A DNA stretch of 39,435 nt. It comes from a virus. The notes beneath the pieces are model-generated. The model saw only the letters and a list, made by a program, of their open reading frames with translations, was not told where the DNA came from and searched no databases. The translations under genes were made by a program, and so were the position numbers. Numbering within the stretch: the first letter of the stretch is position 1; every line of letters begins with the position of its first letter. Location: positions 1 to 39,435 of IMG/VR virus record IMGVR_UViG_3300044610_000341. One strand, written 5' to 3'. This document shows, piece by piece, positions 1-6,496 of this stretch.

Positions 1-134
1 CGGAGGGTATAGATCAGTTAATTCACCTGTCTCTTCATCCAATACAGTTATCTTTTGCTTCAGGCTTTTTAGTTGATCTTCCAAATCTTTTCTAATTGCC
101 GCTTGCTCATCCTCTTTTGACTTTAATGCCTTCC
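1..134. repeat. Left copy of the 134-bp terminal direct repeat
   Basis: Bases 1-134 equal bases 39302-39435 with one mismatch at 127/39428. This is most simply the overlap of a circular or circularly permuted genome that has been opened at an arbitrary point inside a gene. Confidence 0.9.
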
Positions 135-432
135 AGGAATCTGTGTTGTCAAAGTTATACCTAACTCCGGCTTCCTTTTGCTTGAAAGTAACTCCGTATT
201 TAACCACACCGGATTTAGCTTCCATACCATATTTTTCTATCTCATCTACAGCTTGTTTCCTTAACTCATCTTTAGCAGCATCAATAACTTGGCTCATAAA
301 CTCCAGGTGAGCTAATGCTGATAGAACATCAATGTTGCCTTCGTTAGCTTCATTGATCAGGTTTTCACTCATGGTTTTAACTAAACTTTTAGATAAAACT
401 TGTTGTTGTTGTACGTCTTTTAAAAAATTCAT
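1..432 (-). CDS. Hypothetical protein, N-terminal 144 residues (gene spans the circular join)
   Basis: This reading frame starts at the ATG complementary to 430-432 and runs off the left edge. On the circle it continues at 39301 and stops at 39257, giving 158 residues in total. The first part is helical and rich in Gln, Ala and Glu. The middle holds a V-K-Y-G-V-T-F-K segment followed by charged helix. The tail ends in I-E-I-T-L-A-K. It lies directly upstream of the Bet/RecT-like gene and overlaps that gene's possible upstream TTG start, so a role in recombination or replication is possible. I do not recognise the family. Confidence 0.75.
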   Translation of the reverse strand, partial: MNFLKDVQQQQVLSKSLVKTMSENLINEANEGNIDVLSALAHLEFMSQVIDAAKDELRKQAVDEIEKYGMEAKSGVVKYGVTFKQKEAGVRYNFDNTDSWKALKSKEDEQAAIRKDLEDQLKSLKQKITVLDEETGELTDLYPP

Positions 433-436
433 TGTT

Positions 437-754
437 TTAGATTTGATTTAATAATTTCATTTGAATAACATTTTTCACCATTGCTCCAAATTCAGCAATT
501 TTAGTTTTACTGATAAAATGAAGCATAAATTTCACTTCCATGTTCATCAGATCTTGCCGGAATACTTTCTTGCCAAAGACATTTTCCTTGTTTAAATGAT
601 TTAGCATAAACCGAATTTCGATCTCACAGAATTTATCAATGCAAGTGCTCATAAAAACACTATCTTTGTAAACGTTGTTGTTGTAGTTCTCATCGGAGTG
701 CTCAATACTTAGGACGGGGTTTTTCGCCCCGTTCTTTGTTTGTTTCTTTTGCAT
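437..754 (-). CDS. Hypothetical protein (105 aa)
   Basis: I chose the ATG at 754 because an earlier in-frame ATG at 799 would overlap the neighbouring gene, and 754 leaves a 4-bp gap after that gene's stop. The product begins M-Q-K-K-Q-T-K, is basic at the N-terminus, and then has two predicted helices rich in Met, Phe and Lys. An ACGGGG/CCCCGT hairpin (714-732) lies inside the first codons and might affect translation. The family is not recognised. It is part of the early minus-strand gene run. Confidence 0.6.
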   Translation of the reverse strand: MQKKQTKNGAKNPVLSIEHSDENYNNNVYKDSVFMSTCIDKFCEIEIRFMLNHLNKENVFGKKVFRQDLMNMEVKFMLHFISKTKIAEFGAMVKNVIQMKLLNQI

Positions 755-758
755 AGTT

Positions 759-1274
759 TTAAAATTTTTCGGTGTAAAGTAATTCATCAATAGATTCATT
801 CCAGGTGCTTACCTTGGTTGATACAGCTATATTACCTTCAGCATCTACAGCTATTAATTGATCCTGATAAATCAAAAAAGTCTGTTCTGTATCTTCATTA
901 AACCCGATCTTCCGGCATCCAGCAAGCTGTAAAGAAGATATTTTTACCTCACGATCCTTTTTAAACTCTTCGTAGTTGATCCAATGAAAATCTACCTCGT
1001 GTACACTAATTGCCCCTTCGTGCTCCTCTTTTGATCCGTTCCAATCTTCCAGGACGAACGATCCAACAAAAATATCGTTGAAAAATTGGCCACTAAAACT
1101 TTTAACTCTTGGCTTCAGAAAGTTTTCAGTCAATTCCATGAGCTCAAAATTTACTAAAACCGATAGGTTATCAGGGTTTTTCAATTGCTTGTTATGGAAT
1201 ACTGCTGCATCTATAGGACTTTCAAAATCTTGGGTTGAAATACCCTCTTGTGTGGTTATAATGACTTGATTCAT
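759..1274 (-). CDS. Hypothetical protein (171 aa)
   Basis: The start ATG at 1274 is preceded by the repeated early leader (TAAACAC at 1295-1289, 14 nt before the ATG). The protein is acidic and soluble and appears to be mixed alpha/beta. It begins M-N-Q-V-I-I-T-T and contains a single Cys near the middle. There is no transmembrane segment or known motif that I can see. Its stop is 4 bp before the next gene's start, which suggests cotranscription with 437-754. Confidence 0.7.
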   Translation of the reverse strand: MNQVIITTQEGISTQDFESPIDAAVFHNKQLKNPDNLSVLVNFELMELTENFLKPRVKSFSGQFFNDIFVGSFVLEDWNGSKEEHEGAISVHEVDFHWINYEEFKKDREVKISSLQLAGCRKIGFNEDTEQTFLIYQDQLIAVDAEGNIAVSTKVSTWNESIDELLYTEKF

Positions 1275-1296
1275 AAATTTAAGTTTTAGTGTTTAT

Positions 1297-1461
1297 TTAC
1301 ATAACTACATTCCAAAGGCTACACTGGTAAAGATCCTCTACAGACTTTACTGTACTTACTTTGTCAACTATTAAATCAAAGTCTTTGTCCTGAAATAGGA
1401 TTTTAAAAACCAAAAGATCATTTTTTCTACCGGATGGTAGTGTAACATTCATTGTCATCAT
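1297..1461 (-). CDS. Small hypothetical protein (54 aa)
   Basis: This short ORF opens with M-M-T-M-N-V-T-L-P-S-G-R and ends L-W-N-V-V-M. It fills an otherwise empty gap and carries the early leader (ATAACAC, 15 nt upstream of the ATG). A TATCTTTG promoter box lies about 50 bp further upstream. I treat it as a real small gene because leader and spacing match its neighbours. Its function is unknown. Confidence 0.55.
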   Translation of the reverse strand: MMTMNVTLPSGRKNDLLVFKILFQDKDFDLIVDKVSTVKSVEDLYQCSLWNVVM

Positions 1462-1511
1462 AAATTTAAGTTTTAAGTGTTATGCAAATGTATTGCAAAA
1501 AAGCATATTTG

Positions 1512-1519
1512 CAAAGATA
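1512..1519 (-). promoter_or_regulatory. Bacteroidota-type promoter -7 box (TATCTTTG)
   Basis: On the minus strand TATCTTTG matches the TAnnTTTG -7 consensus of Bacteroidota promoters. It lies in the gap between the gene ending at 1549 and the small gene starting at 1461. There is no clear TTG -33 box at the usual spacing. Confidence 0.4.
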
Positions 1520-1548
1520 GTAATAAAAAGTTTTAAACAGACTTGTGT

Positions 1549-1740
1549 TTAGTTGCTATTTACTTTGCTGTTATCTTTTAAGAGATGTAGAAAAATCTCG
1601 AATGTATTTTTCTCGAAATAACTCAGTAATTCATACTGATCAACCAACAATACCTTGCACAGCATAAAATTGTCGTTGAAGTTTAAAGCATTTATTCCGG
1701 AAGCATGTAAAATGGAAATAATCTCTTTTTTCGGATCCAT
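1549..1740 (-). CDS. Small hypothetical protein (63 aa)
   Basis: The start ATG at 1740 is preceded by two leader motifs (TAAACAC 15 nt upstream, and a TAAACCC before it). The protein is mostly helical, with D-P-K-K-E-I-I-S-I-L at the start and an aromatic, Leu-rich second half. The segment D-Q-Y-E-L-L is echoed by D-Q-Y-E-L-I in the 2342-2533 product, so the two may be distantly related. Function unknown. Confidence 0.65.
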   Translation of the reverse strand: MDPKKEIISILHASGINALNFNDNFMLCKVLLVDQYELLSYFEKNTFEIFLHLLKDNSKVNSN

Positions 1741-1781
1741 AGGTTTAAATTTTAAGTGTTTATAGGGTTTATTACGGTTTA

Positions 1782-2321
1782 TCAGTAAATAACAAATCCA
1801 TCTTCATTAAACTGATATTCATTCGCCTCGAAATAGTCCTGAATGTATTCTTGTGAATGCATCCAATCGTATTGTTTTACCAGGCACGCAAGGTAATACC
1901 CTTCTATGTAACCTTTGTATTCCATCTCTAATTCTTTTATGCTATCGTATAAACGATCTATTTCCAGCCATTCATTAGTTAGTTCTAACTCATTAGCAAA
2001 TGTATTGTACTTTTCAATAAACTCTTTTGTTTCTTTGTGTAGATCCAAATCTTCCTTTGCCGGTTTAAACTCACCAAGATCTATAAAGCTCAGCATCTGA
2101 TTCACTTTACAGGCTATGTTGGAATAGCTTGATAGATTTTTTACCTCAATATCTTTTCTGTAAAGATCAAAAGACTCAATTGAAATATCAATAGATTTTG
2201 CCTGATCATAAATATCAGAATACCACAATTGCTCAATATGGAAGTATTTATCCATTGCCTTTTCTTTGGCCTTTTCACTCAATTCTTTAAAAGAGTAAAC
2301 GTTTACTGTAATTTGTTTCAT
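1782..2321 (-). CDS. Conserved phage protein, 'antitoxin of toxin-antitoxin stability system'-type
   Basis: The 179-residue acidic protein opens with an F-K-E-L-S-E-K-A-K-E-K-A segment and closes with N-E-Y-Q-F-N-E-D-G. I recognise this arrangement from a widespread phage family that databases often label as an antitoxin-like protein, mainly by annotation transfer. No toxin partner is visible beside it. The centre is helical and rich in Glu, Tyr and Leu. The early leader (TAAACCC, 16 nt upstream) precedes its ATG. The molecular function is not established. Confidence 0.65.
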   Translation of the reverse strand: MKQITVNVYSFKELSEKAKEKAMDKYFHIEQLWYSDIYDQAKSIDISIESFDLYRKDIEVKNLSSYSNIACKVNQMLSFIDLGEFKPAKEDLDLHKETKEFIEKYNTFANELELTNEWLEIDRLYDSIKELEMEYKGYIEGYYLACLVKQYDWMHSQEYIQDYFEANEYQFNEDGFVIY

Positions 2322-2341
2322 TTTATTAATTTTTAAAGGGT

Positions 2342-2533
2342 TTATAGATTTAGGTTTATTGATAGACTAAACAATTCATTCCAGGTCATGTTGGATTCTT
2401 CAATCAATTCATATTGATCAGCACAGGCAATAATCTCTGACTCAAAACTTTCATAACCGGATTCTTTTATTAAGTCGATCCATTCGTTTATTGATTGTTT
2501 TTTTTGCATTAGGGTAAATTCCTTTATTGTCAT
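2342..2533 (-). CDS. Small hypothetical protein (63 aa)
   Basis: It starts M-T-I-K-E-F-T-L-M and contains D-Q-Y-E-L-I-E-E, similar to a segment of the 1549-1740 product. It is acidic and helical with no membrane segment. The leader TAAACCC is 15 nt before the ATG and overlaps the stop codon of the upstream small ORF (2553-2654). Function unknown. Confidence 0.65.
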   Translation of the reverse strand: MTIKEFTLMQKKQSINEWIDLIKESGYESFESEIIACADQYELIEESNMTWNELFSLSINLNL

Positions 2534-2552
2534 AACTTTAAAATTTAAGGGT

Positions 2553-2654
2553 TTATTTTTTAGGCTTTTTAGCAGTTGATCTTCTTTTTTTAGGCTTTAC
2601 AAAGTCTTTTGTAATTACATCGGGTAAAAAGATATTAAGCAATAATTTTAACAT
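2553..2654 (-). CDS. Very small basic protein (33 aa)
   Basis: The ORF begins M-L-K-L-L-L-N-I-F-L and ends in a strongly basic tail (K-P-K-K-R-R-S-T-A-K-K-P-K-K). Two tandem leader motifs (2662-2668 and 2672-2678) lie upstream; the distal one is at the standard 17-nt distance from the ATG. Upstream of these is a strong terminator hairpin. An amphipathic N-terminus with a polybasic tail suggests binding to nucleic acid or membrane, but this is only inference. Confidence 0.5.
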   Translation of the reverse strand: MLKLLLNIFLPDVITKDFVKPKKRRSTAKKPKK

Positions 2655-2696
2655 AGTAAAAGGGTTTATAAGGGTTTATATTTTTAAACAGAGGGT

Positions 2697-2728
2697 AAAA
2701 AAATCCGGCCTATTTTTCAAGGCCGGAT
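2697..2728 (-). terminator. Rho-independent terminator after the clamp-like gene
   Basis: On the minus strand an 8-bp G/C-rich stem (ATCCGGCC with GGCCGGAT, 10-nt loop) is followed by seven T residues. It lies 24 bp after the stop of the 2752-3813 gene. Confidence 0.85.
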
Positions 2729-2751
2729 CTAAACAATAAACAAACAATAAA

Positions 2752-3813
2752 CTAAACACAAACAAAATTTTCTTGCTTTACTGCCGGGGCGAAATAATCC
2801 GGTTGGATCAAGTCAGGGCGATTTGTGGCTATAGGCATAACAAGGCCGTTAACGCGTCGATCTATAGATGAAAAATTTAGGGCTTTATTAATTCCGTAAA
2901 AGTTTACATTGAAAAGCATATTTTCACCTGATAAAGATAATAGGCCTTTTAAGGTTGTCAATAGGTGCTCAATATCGAAAGTCAGAATAGATCCGTTAAA
3001 ATCTATACTAAAATGACGGATGTACATTTTATCGATATTTTTAAGAATATCAGCGTACATAGAAACTCGGTTGTAAAGATCAACTAATTTACCAGTGTAG
3101 GTAGATTCGGGTGTAATACCCTCATTCATGAAATTGCATACATTTTTCCATTGTTTTCTAAAACTTGGATTTGATTCTTTGCCGGTTGTAACTGAAAACG
3201 CAGTACATTCTACAGAGTTAAAAAAAGATGGTTCCAAGTATTGATTGAAAACTTCATTGACTTTATTTTGAGCTTCTGTTAATCCGATAAACTTTGCAGT
3301 ATCTTTTATAGAGATAGATCTAAACTGCTGTAGAAAATCGTAATTTTCAATAGATACATTTTCGGGTTTATAGGCTATCAACTTATAACAATCCGTTGAA
3401 ACAATAAATTGTTGATCCAAGATAATAGAATCCGTTTCACGTATACAATTCTTTTCACCTGCGAATGTTGCTATAGTATCGAAAGTAGATTTTATTTTTA
3501 CGGGTTTATGTTTGGGCTCAATACCATGAAAAGAGAATAAGTATGTACTGCAGTCGAATAAAATTTTATTTTTGAGCTTTACATTGTTTTCATACATAGA
3601 AGCTAAAAAAAGGCCGTAAAAATTAGCTTTATTCTTTTCTACCTGATCCGGATTTGTTGCACCTTCTGTAAAATCTAACTTTGTGCCGGTTGCGCAGTAA
3701 TAACTATTTTCAAGATCAGCAATTTTTTTATCAAAACTTTCATGAATTGCCGCAAGTTTTAATGGATCAATTGAGAATTGAGAAGTGAAAGAAAGGGTGT
3801 TATTTTGTTGCAT
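2752..3813 (-). CDS. Putative beta sliding clamp-like protein (353 aa)
   Basis: The length is close to bacterial DnaN (about 366 aa). Two segments align by eye with DnaN. Residues 112-150 contain S-T-D-C-Y-K-L (139-145), like the A-T-D-G-H-R-L motif of domain II. Residues 269-328 contain an F-S-I-D strand, the helix L-L-T-T-L-K-G-L-L (284-292) and a closing L-V-M-P-I (324-328), like V-V-M-P at the DnaN C-terminus. A roughly 25-residue extension follows. If correct it is a processivity factor. The window encodes no recognisable DNA polymerase, so it would have to work with the host enzyme. The start is supported by the leader TAAACCC, 17 nt upstream. This is a motif-level assignment; a structure prediction would settle it. 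Confidence 0.5.
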   Translation of the reverse strand: MQQNNTLSFTSQFSIDPLKLAAIHESFDKKIADLENSYYCATGTKLDFTEGATNPDQVEKNKANFYGLFLASMYENNVKLKNKILFDCSTYLFSFHGIEPKHKPVKIKSTFDTIATFAGEKNCIRETDSIILDQQFIVSTDCYKLIAYKPENVSIENYDFLQQFRSISIKDTAKFIGLTEAQNKVNEVFNQYLEPSFFNSVECTAFSVTTGKESNPSFRKQWKNVCNFMNEGITPESTYTGKLVDLYNRVSMYADILKNIDKMYIRHFSIDFNGSILTFDIEHLLTTLKGLLSLSGENMLFNVNFYGINKALNFSSIDRRVNGLVMPIATNRPDLIQPDYFAPAVKQENFVCV

Positions 3814-3897
3814 GTTGTGTAAGTTTAAAAGGGTTTATGATTGTTTATTGATCTTAAAATTGATTTTAAGGTAGTAAATTTTGAATGAAGAGTAAAA

Positions 3898-3924
3898 AAT
3901 AGGGCTAAGTATATCAGCCCTATT
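3898..3924 (-). terminator. Terminator hairpin after the 49-aa gene
   Basis: The 9-bp stem AATAGGGCT/AGCCCTATT with a 9-nt loop is followed on the minus strand by a T-rich run. It lies between the small gene ending at 3950 and the leader of the clamp-like gene. Confidence 0.75.
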
Positions 3925-3949
3925 TTAAATTCATTTAAGGCCGTTTAAA

Positions 3950-4099
3950 TTAGTTTTTTGAAAGGTGCCAAGCGCCCAAGATATAAGGCCTAACAAATTT
4001 AGAATCCAAGTAATTTTTACAGCTTGTTAGATCAGAGGCTAAAAAATAGCGGGTTAATAACTGATTTTCAGAGGTGAAATAAATTTTATATGTTTTCAT
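3950..4099 (-). CDS. Small hypothetical protein (49 aa)
   Basis: The ORF starts M-K-T-Y-K-I-Y-F-T-S and ends W-H-L-S-K-N. It is aromatic-rich with one Cys and has two leader motifs upstream (4115-4121 and 4125-4131). A terminator hairpin follows it. Leader and terminator together argue that it is a true single-gene unit. Function unknown. Confidence 0.55.
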   Translation of the reverse strand: MKTYKIYFTSENQLLTRYFLASDLTSCKNYLDSKFVRPYILGAWHLSKN

Positions 4100-4145
4100 C
4101 TTGTTAAAATTTAAGAGTTTATAAGGGTTTAAAATTTGCTTTATT

Positions 4146-4718
4146 TTATGCTGTAGTATATTGAGTAACTTTGAAGGGGTTAAAATCTTTTATTTTTAGA
4201 TTTTCGATCGACTCCAAATCAATTGAAAATTTCACAAAGTCATTTTCACCTGATGAAAAAATAGATTTTAAAACGCTGAGCGGGTGAACGTAAAAGGGTT
4301 TTAACTTTTCGGGATCAGCGCCACAGTAAATAACACAAGCTTGAAAATCGGCCAAAACGATATTGTAGAGGGTTTTCGCTATATCTTTTATTTGATCCTG
4401 TGTGAAGAGGTTATAATGCTCAGAAAGGAACAAACAAGCGGTTGAAACTGATTCGGCCGAATTTGGGTTTATTGCATAGAATGAAATATAGCCGGTTGAA
4501 GGATCTTCAAATAAAAGGCCGATCGTATTATAAGTTGATTTTTTCGGCTTGTTTTCACGTCCTGTTTTCGGGTTTATCGTTTGCTCAACATATCTAAAAC
4601 CGGATCCGGGTTTAAACTCTACAGAGTCTTTTTTAGTTGTACGCAGTTTAAAACCGTAAGGGTAGTTTTCAATCGTTTTAACGGTTGAAGTGTGAAAGAA
4701 AAATTTTGTTGTATTCAT
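4146..4718 (-). CDS. Hypothetical protein (190 aa), with a segment resembling the clamp-like protein
   Basis: Residues 142-167 (H-P-L-S-V-L-K-S-I-F-S-S-G-E-N then a beta strand) resemble residues 283-304 of the 2752-3813 protein (H-L-L-T-T-L-K-G-L-L-S-L-S-G-E-N). The two may share a clamp-type domain or a duplicated origin. The N-terminal half is basic and beta-rich, with a P-K-T-G-R-E-N-K-P loop. The leader TAAACCC is 17 nt before the ATG. No function can be assigned with confidence. Confidence 0.65.
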   Translation of the reverse strand: MNTTKFFFHTSTVKTIENYPYGFKLRTTKKDSVEFKPGSGFRYVEQTINPKTGRENKPKKSTYNTIGLLFEDPSTGYISFYAINPNSAESVSTACLFLSEHYNLFTQDQIKDIAKTLYNIVLADFQACVIYCGADPEKLKPFYVHPLSVLKSIFSSGENDFVKFSIDLESIENLKIKDFNPFKVTQYTTA

Positions 4719-4765
4719 TTTATTGAAGTTTAAAAGGGTTTATATTTTTATAAGGGTGAAAAGAT

Positions 4766-4969
4766 CTAAGAGTTGAAACAATAGTTTTTTAATTTCCAAC
4801 CGGATTTTGTTAGCGTTTCAACTTGGTAGTCACCGTCGAAGGCTATATTTTCAGAGTGAGTTAGCCACACGCGCTTTCTCTTTGTTTGGATCTTGAGAAA
4901 GTCACCGTTCCAAGCCTGTTCAATAGTTGGTAGGCTTTTTAATTCTGATTTGGTGTAATTCGTTTTCAT
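4766..4969 (-). CDS. Small hypothetical protein (67 aa)
   Basis: It starts M-K-T-N-Y-T-K-S-E-L-K-S-L-P-T, is basic (K-R-K-R near residue 30), and is beta-rich towards the end (Y-Q-V-E-T-L-T-K-S-G-W-K-L). Two leader copies stand upstream (4987-4993 and 4997-5003), the nearer at 17 nt. Unknown function. Confidence 0.6.
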   Translation of the reverse strand: MKTNYTKSELKSLPTIEQAWNGDFLKIQTKRKRVWLTHSENIAFDGDYQVETLTKSGWKLKNYCFNS

Positions 4970-5009
4970 TGGATTAAATTTTAAAAGGGTTTAAAAGGGT
5001 TTAAAAGGT

Positions 5010-5029
5010 GCGGGTATATTTCAACCCGC
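5010..5029 (-). terminator. Probable terminator hairpin after the small lipoprotein gene
   Basis: A 6-bp stem (GCGGGT with ACCCGC, 8-nt loop) lies just after the lipoprotein stop at 5040 and just before the leader of the 4766-4969 gene. The T-run on the minus-strand side is weak; on the plus side TTTT follows directly. Confidence 0.5.
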
Positions 5030-5039
5030 TTTTACTTTA

Positions 5040-5204
5040 TTAGTTGATTTTGTGCCAACCGCAGCCTCCGTTGTCATGTTGGCCGAAATTCTTACTATGT
5101 GAACTCTTCAAATGGTTTTGATAAGAATTTACACTCTTTGAAGTTGAGCAAGATTGCAACAGGATCAACAGAGCTGCGCAAATGATTAGAACTAACTTTG
5201 TCAT
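5040..5204 (-). CDS. Small predicted lipoprotein (54 aa)
   Basis: The ORF begins with Met-Thr-Lys, a hydrophobic stretch, and a lipobox ending L-Q-S-C at Cys19. A short Ser/Asn/His-rich mature part ends G-C-G-W-H-K-I-N. This is a lipid-anchored peptide of about 36 residues. It is the first gene of the leftward arm, next to the divergent control region, so it is probably expressed early. A superinfection-exclusion or envelope role is conceivable but not shown. Its leader contains an AACAACAAC run rather than the TAAACMC motif. Confidence 0.6.
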   Translation of the reverse strand: MTKLVLIICAALLILLQSCSTSKSVNSYQNHLKSSHSKNFGQHDNGGCGWHKIN

Positions 5205-5352
5205 AACTTTTGTTTTTTTATTGTTTGTTGTTGTTGTTTAAATACGGGGCGAAGATACAACAGACAAATAATTTGTCAAGTGTTTTTTTTAAAAAAGATA
5301 AAAATAATTTGTAACGTATTGAAAATGAATAAGAAAAAAATGTATTTTTTTT

Positions 5353-5411
5353 TTCGGTTGGCTTGATTTGGTTATCTTTTCGAGTCTCTTTTGGTTGGAT
5401 TTTGGTTGGAT
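5353..5411 (+). repeat. Iteron-like direct repeats (TTTGGTTGGAT)
   Basis: Two perfect 11-bp copies abut at 5390-5400 and 5401-5411. Two imperfect copies precede them at 5353-5363 and 5367-5377. Tandem repeats of this length between divergent arms suggest a binding array for a replication initiator or repressor. Confidence 0.55.
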
Positions 5412-5483
5412 CTTGTGAGGTAAAATGTAATTCCAAACAAAAATCCTCTTTTCCTTCCGGCTTAAAAAGGTTTAAAATCTTTT

Positions 5484-5491
5484 TATCTTTG
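5484..5491 (+). promoter_or_regulatory. Possible -7 box (TATCTTTG) for the late arm
   Basis: It matches TAnnTTTG, but the ATG of the small terminase begins only 7 nt after the box, so the transcript would be nearly leaderless. No TTG box is seen at the -33 spacing. Confidence 0.35.
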
Positions 5492-5497
5492 TGAAAT

Positions 5498-5998
5498 ATG
5501 AGAGGTAAAAAAAACGCAATTTTCGCACCTGATCGGGGCGCACAATTGGAAAAGGCCGCAGCAGCCTGCGCAGTTTATTCGCAGGGTGTTTATACCATGA
5601 CGGCAGCTTGTAAACAATGCGGGATAGAATCCGGTTTATTTCATACTCTATTAAAAGAGTCTCCCGAATTACTCAAGATCTACAAAGAGGCTAAACAATT
5701 GAGCACAGCAATTTATAAGGCTGATTTGTTGCCAAAATTGCAAACAAGCCTGGAACGTCAGATAAACGGCTACTATGTCGAAGAATCTGAGATTGTCGAG
5801 CGGTTTAATAAAATCGGTGATCCTGCAGGAAAAACGATAACCACGAAACGAAAGTATGTAAACCCTTCGACTACTGCAGTCATTTTCGGGCTCAAAAATG
5901 TAGATCCGGCACAATGGAATTTGGAAGGGGGTACACAGGCAGAAACGCAAGAGGAGCAGGTCTTCCAAATCGGTGAACAGATTATTAAATTCCAATGA
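5498..5998 (+). CDS. terS: Putative terminase small subunit
   Basis: The 166-residue protein has a basic N-terminus and a helix-turn-helix-like segment around residues 25-55 (T-M-T-A-A-C-K-Q-C-G-I then L-L-K-E-S-P-E-L). The helix L-K-I-Y-K-E-A-K follows, as in small terminases of the phBC6A51 type, where 'eL.e.Y.rAr' follows the HTH. The C-terminus is acidic and Gln-rich. It would bind the packaging site and deliver DNA to the large subunit. It is the first gene of the rightward arm and lies 485 bp before the large terminase. The assignment rests on the HTH, size and context. Confidence 0.65.
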   Translation: MRGKKNAIFAPDRGAQLEKAAAACAVYSQGVYTMTAACKQCGIESGLFHTLLKESPELLKIYKEAKQLSTAIYKADLLPKLQTSLERQINGYYVEESEIVERFNKIGDPAGKTITTKRKYVNPSTTAVIFGLKNVDPAQWNLEGGTQAETQEEQVFQIGEQIIKFQ

Positions 5999-6020
5999 TA
6001 AGCATATTCCACTTGGGCAT

Positions 6021-6227
6021 ATGAGACCTGATTATATTGATAGGGTTGCTCGGTCGTTTATTCACCGTTATGGTGGGTTAATGGGGGCTGTGAATCATTG
6101 TGAGTGTTTGGTGTCGCACATGGAGTATCAGTTGTCTGTTCATGGGATTGATAGTATTTACTTTGGCAAGTATAAGTTTTACTATGAGGTTTACCGGAAC
6201 TTGTATGATCGTATATCGTTGAATTGA
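6021..6227 (+). CDS. Small hypothetical protein (68 aa)
   Basis: I chose the ATG at 6021 (M-R-P-D-Y-I-D-R). A GTG at 5973 would add 16 residues and overlap the small terminase. The product is helical and aromatic, with an H-C-E-C segment and a Y-F-G-K-Y-K-F-Y-Y run. It is coupled to the next gene by a TGATG overlap. It sits between the terminase subunits, but a packaging role is only positional. Codons here shift abruptly to G/T endings. Confidence 0.6.
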   Translation: MRPDYIDRVARSFIHRYGGLMGAVNHCECLVSHMEYQLSVHGIDSIYFGKYKFYYEVYRNLYDRISLN

Positions 6228-6496
6228 TGAGTGAGTTGCCTAAGTACATTCGTGAGGGTATTAACTTTACTGATTCCGAGATGGAGTTGTTGATTGGTGC
6301 TTTGTGTCGTGATTTAAGGTCAATTAAGGAGGTTGAGCGGTATATCAGTAGGCGTATTGTGGAGTATGAGTTTGAGATGTCTGTAGGGCGTTTAAATGAC
6401 CTTGACAGGTGTGCTATGTTGGAATGGATTGAGATAGAGAAGTATTTTATTCGATTTAAGAATAGTTTTAACAGAGAGTATTATGGTATTATTTAA
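6227..6496 (+). CDS. Small hypothetical protein (89 aa)
   Basis: The ATG at 6227 shares bases with the previous TGA. The protein is acidic and helical, with I-N-F-T-D-S-E-M-E-L-L near the start and an E-Y-E-F-E-M helix. It overlaps the large terminase start by 14 bp, so translation is probably coupled. There is no known motif. Like its neighbours it uses GAG, AAG and TTG heavily, unlike genes after 7760. Confidence 0.6.
   Translation: MSELPKYIREGINFTDSEMELLIGALCRDLRSIKEVERYISRRIVEYEFEMSVGRLNDLDRCAMLEWIEIEKYFIRFKNSFNREYYGII

Larger units (their letters stand above)
1289..5003 (-). promoter_or_regulatory. Repeated early-gene leader TAAACMC-N14-17-ATG (many copies)
   Basis: Plus-strand positions of the motif (seen as GKGTTTA) are 1289-1295, 1477-1483 (variant), 1756-1762, 1765-1771, 2338-2344, 2549-2555, 2662-2668, 2672-2678, 3831-3837, 4115-4121 (variant), 4125-4131, 4736-4742, 4987-4993 and 4997-5003. 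In almost every case one copy lies 14-17 nt before a start codon, followed by an A/T-rich TTTTAAA stretch. Some genes have two tandem copies. It may be a phage promoter or operator, or a translation element. Confidence 0.8.
5205..5497. promoter_or_regulatory. Divergent intergenic control region
   Basis: This 293-bp A/T-rich gap separates the two arms of the genome and must hold the promoters for at least the first genes on each side. It contains long T and A tracts (for example 5345-5354), four GGTTGG-type repeats (5353-5411), and a TATCTTTG box at 5484-5491. I see no convincing gene in it. It could also serve as replication origin or as the XRE operator. Confidence 0.65.

Noticed and set aside
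708-735. ACGGGG/CCCCGT hairpin as terminator
   Set aside because: It lies inside the coding start of the 437-754 gene and has no T-run on the minus strand.
4981-5008. Telomere-like AGGGTTTA repeats
   Set aside because: They resemble plant-type telomere repeats by chance; they are copies of the early leader before start codons.
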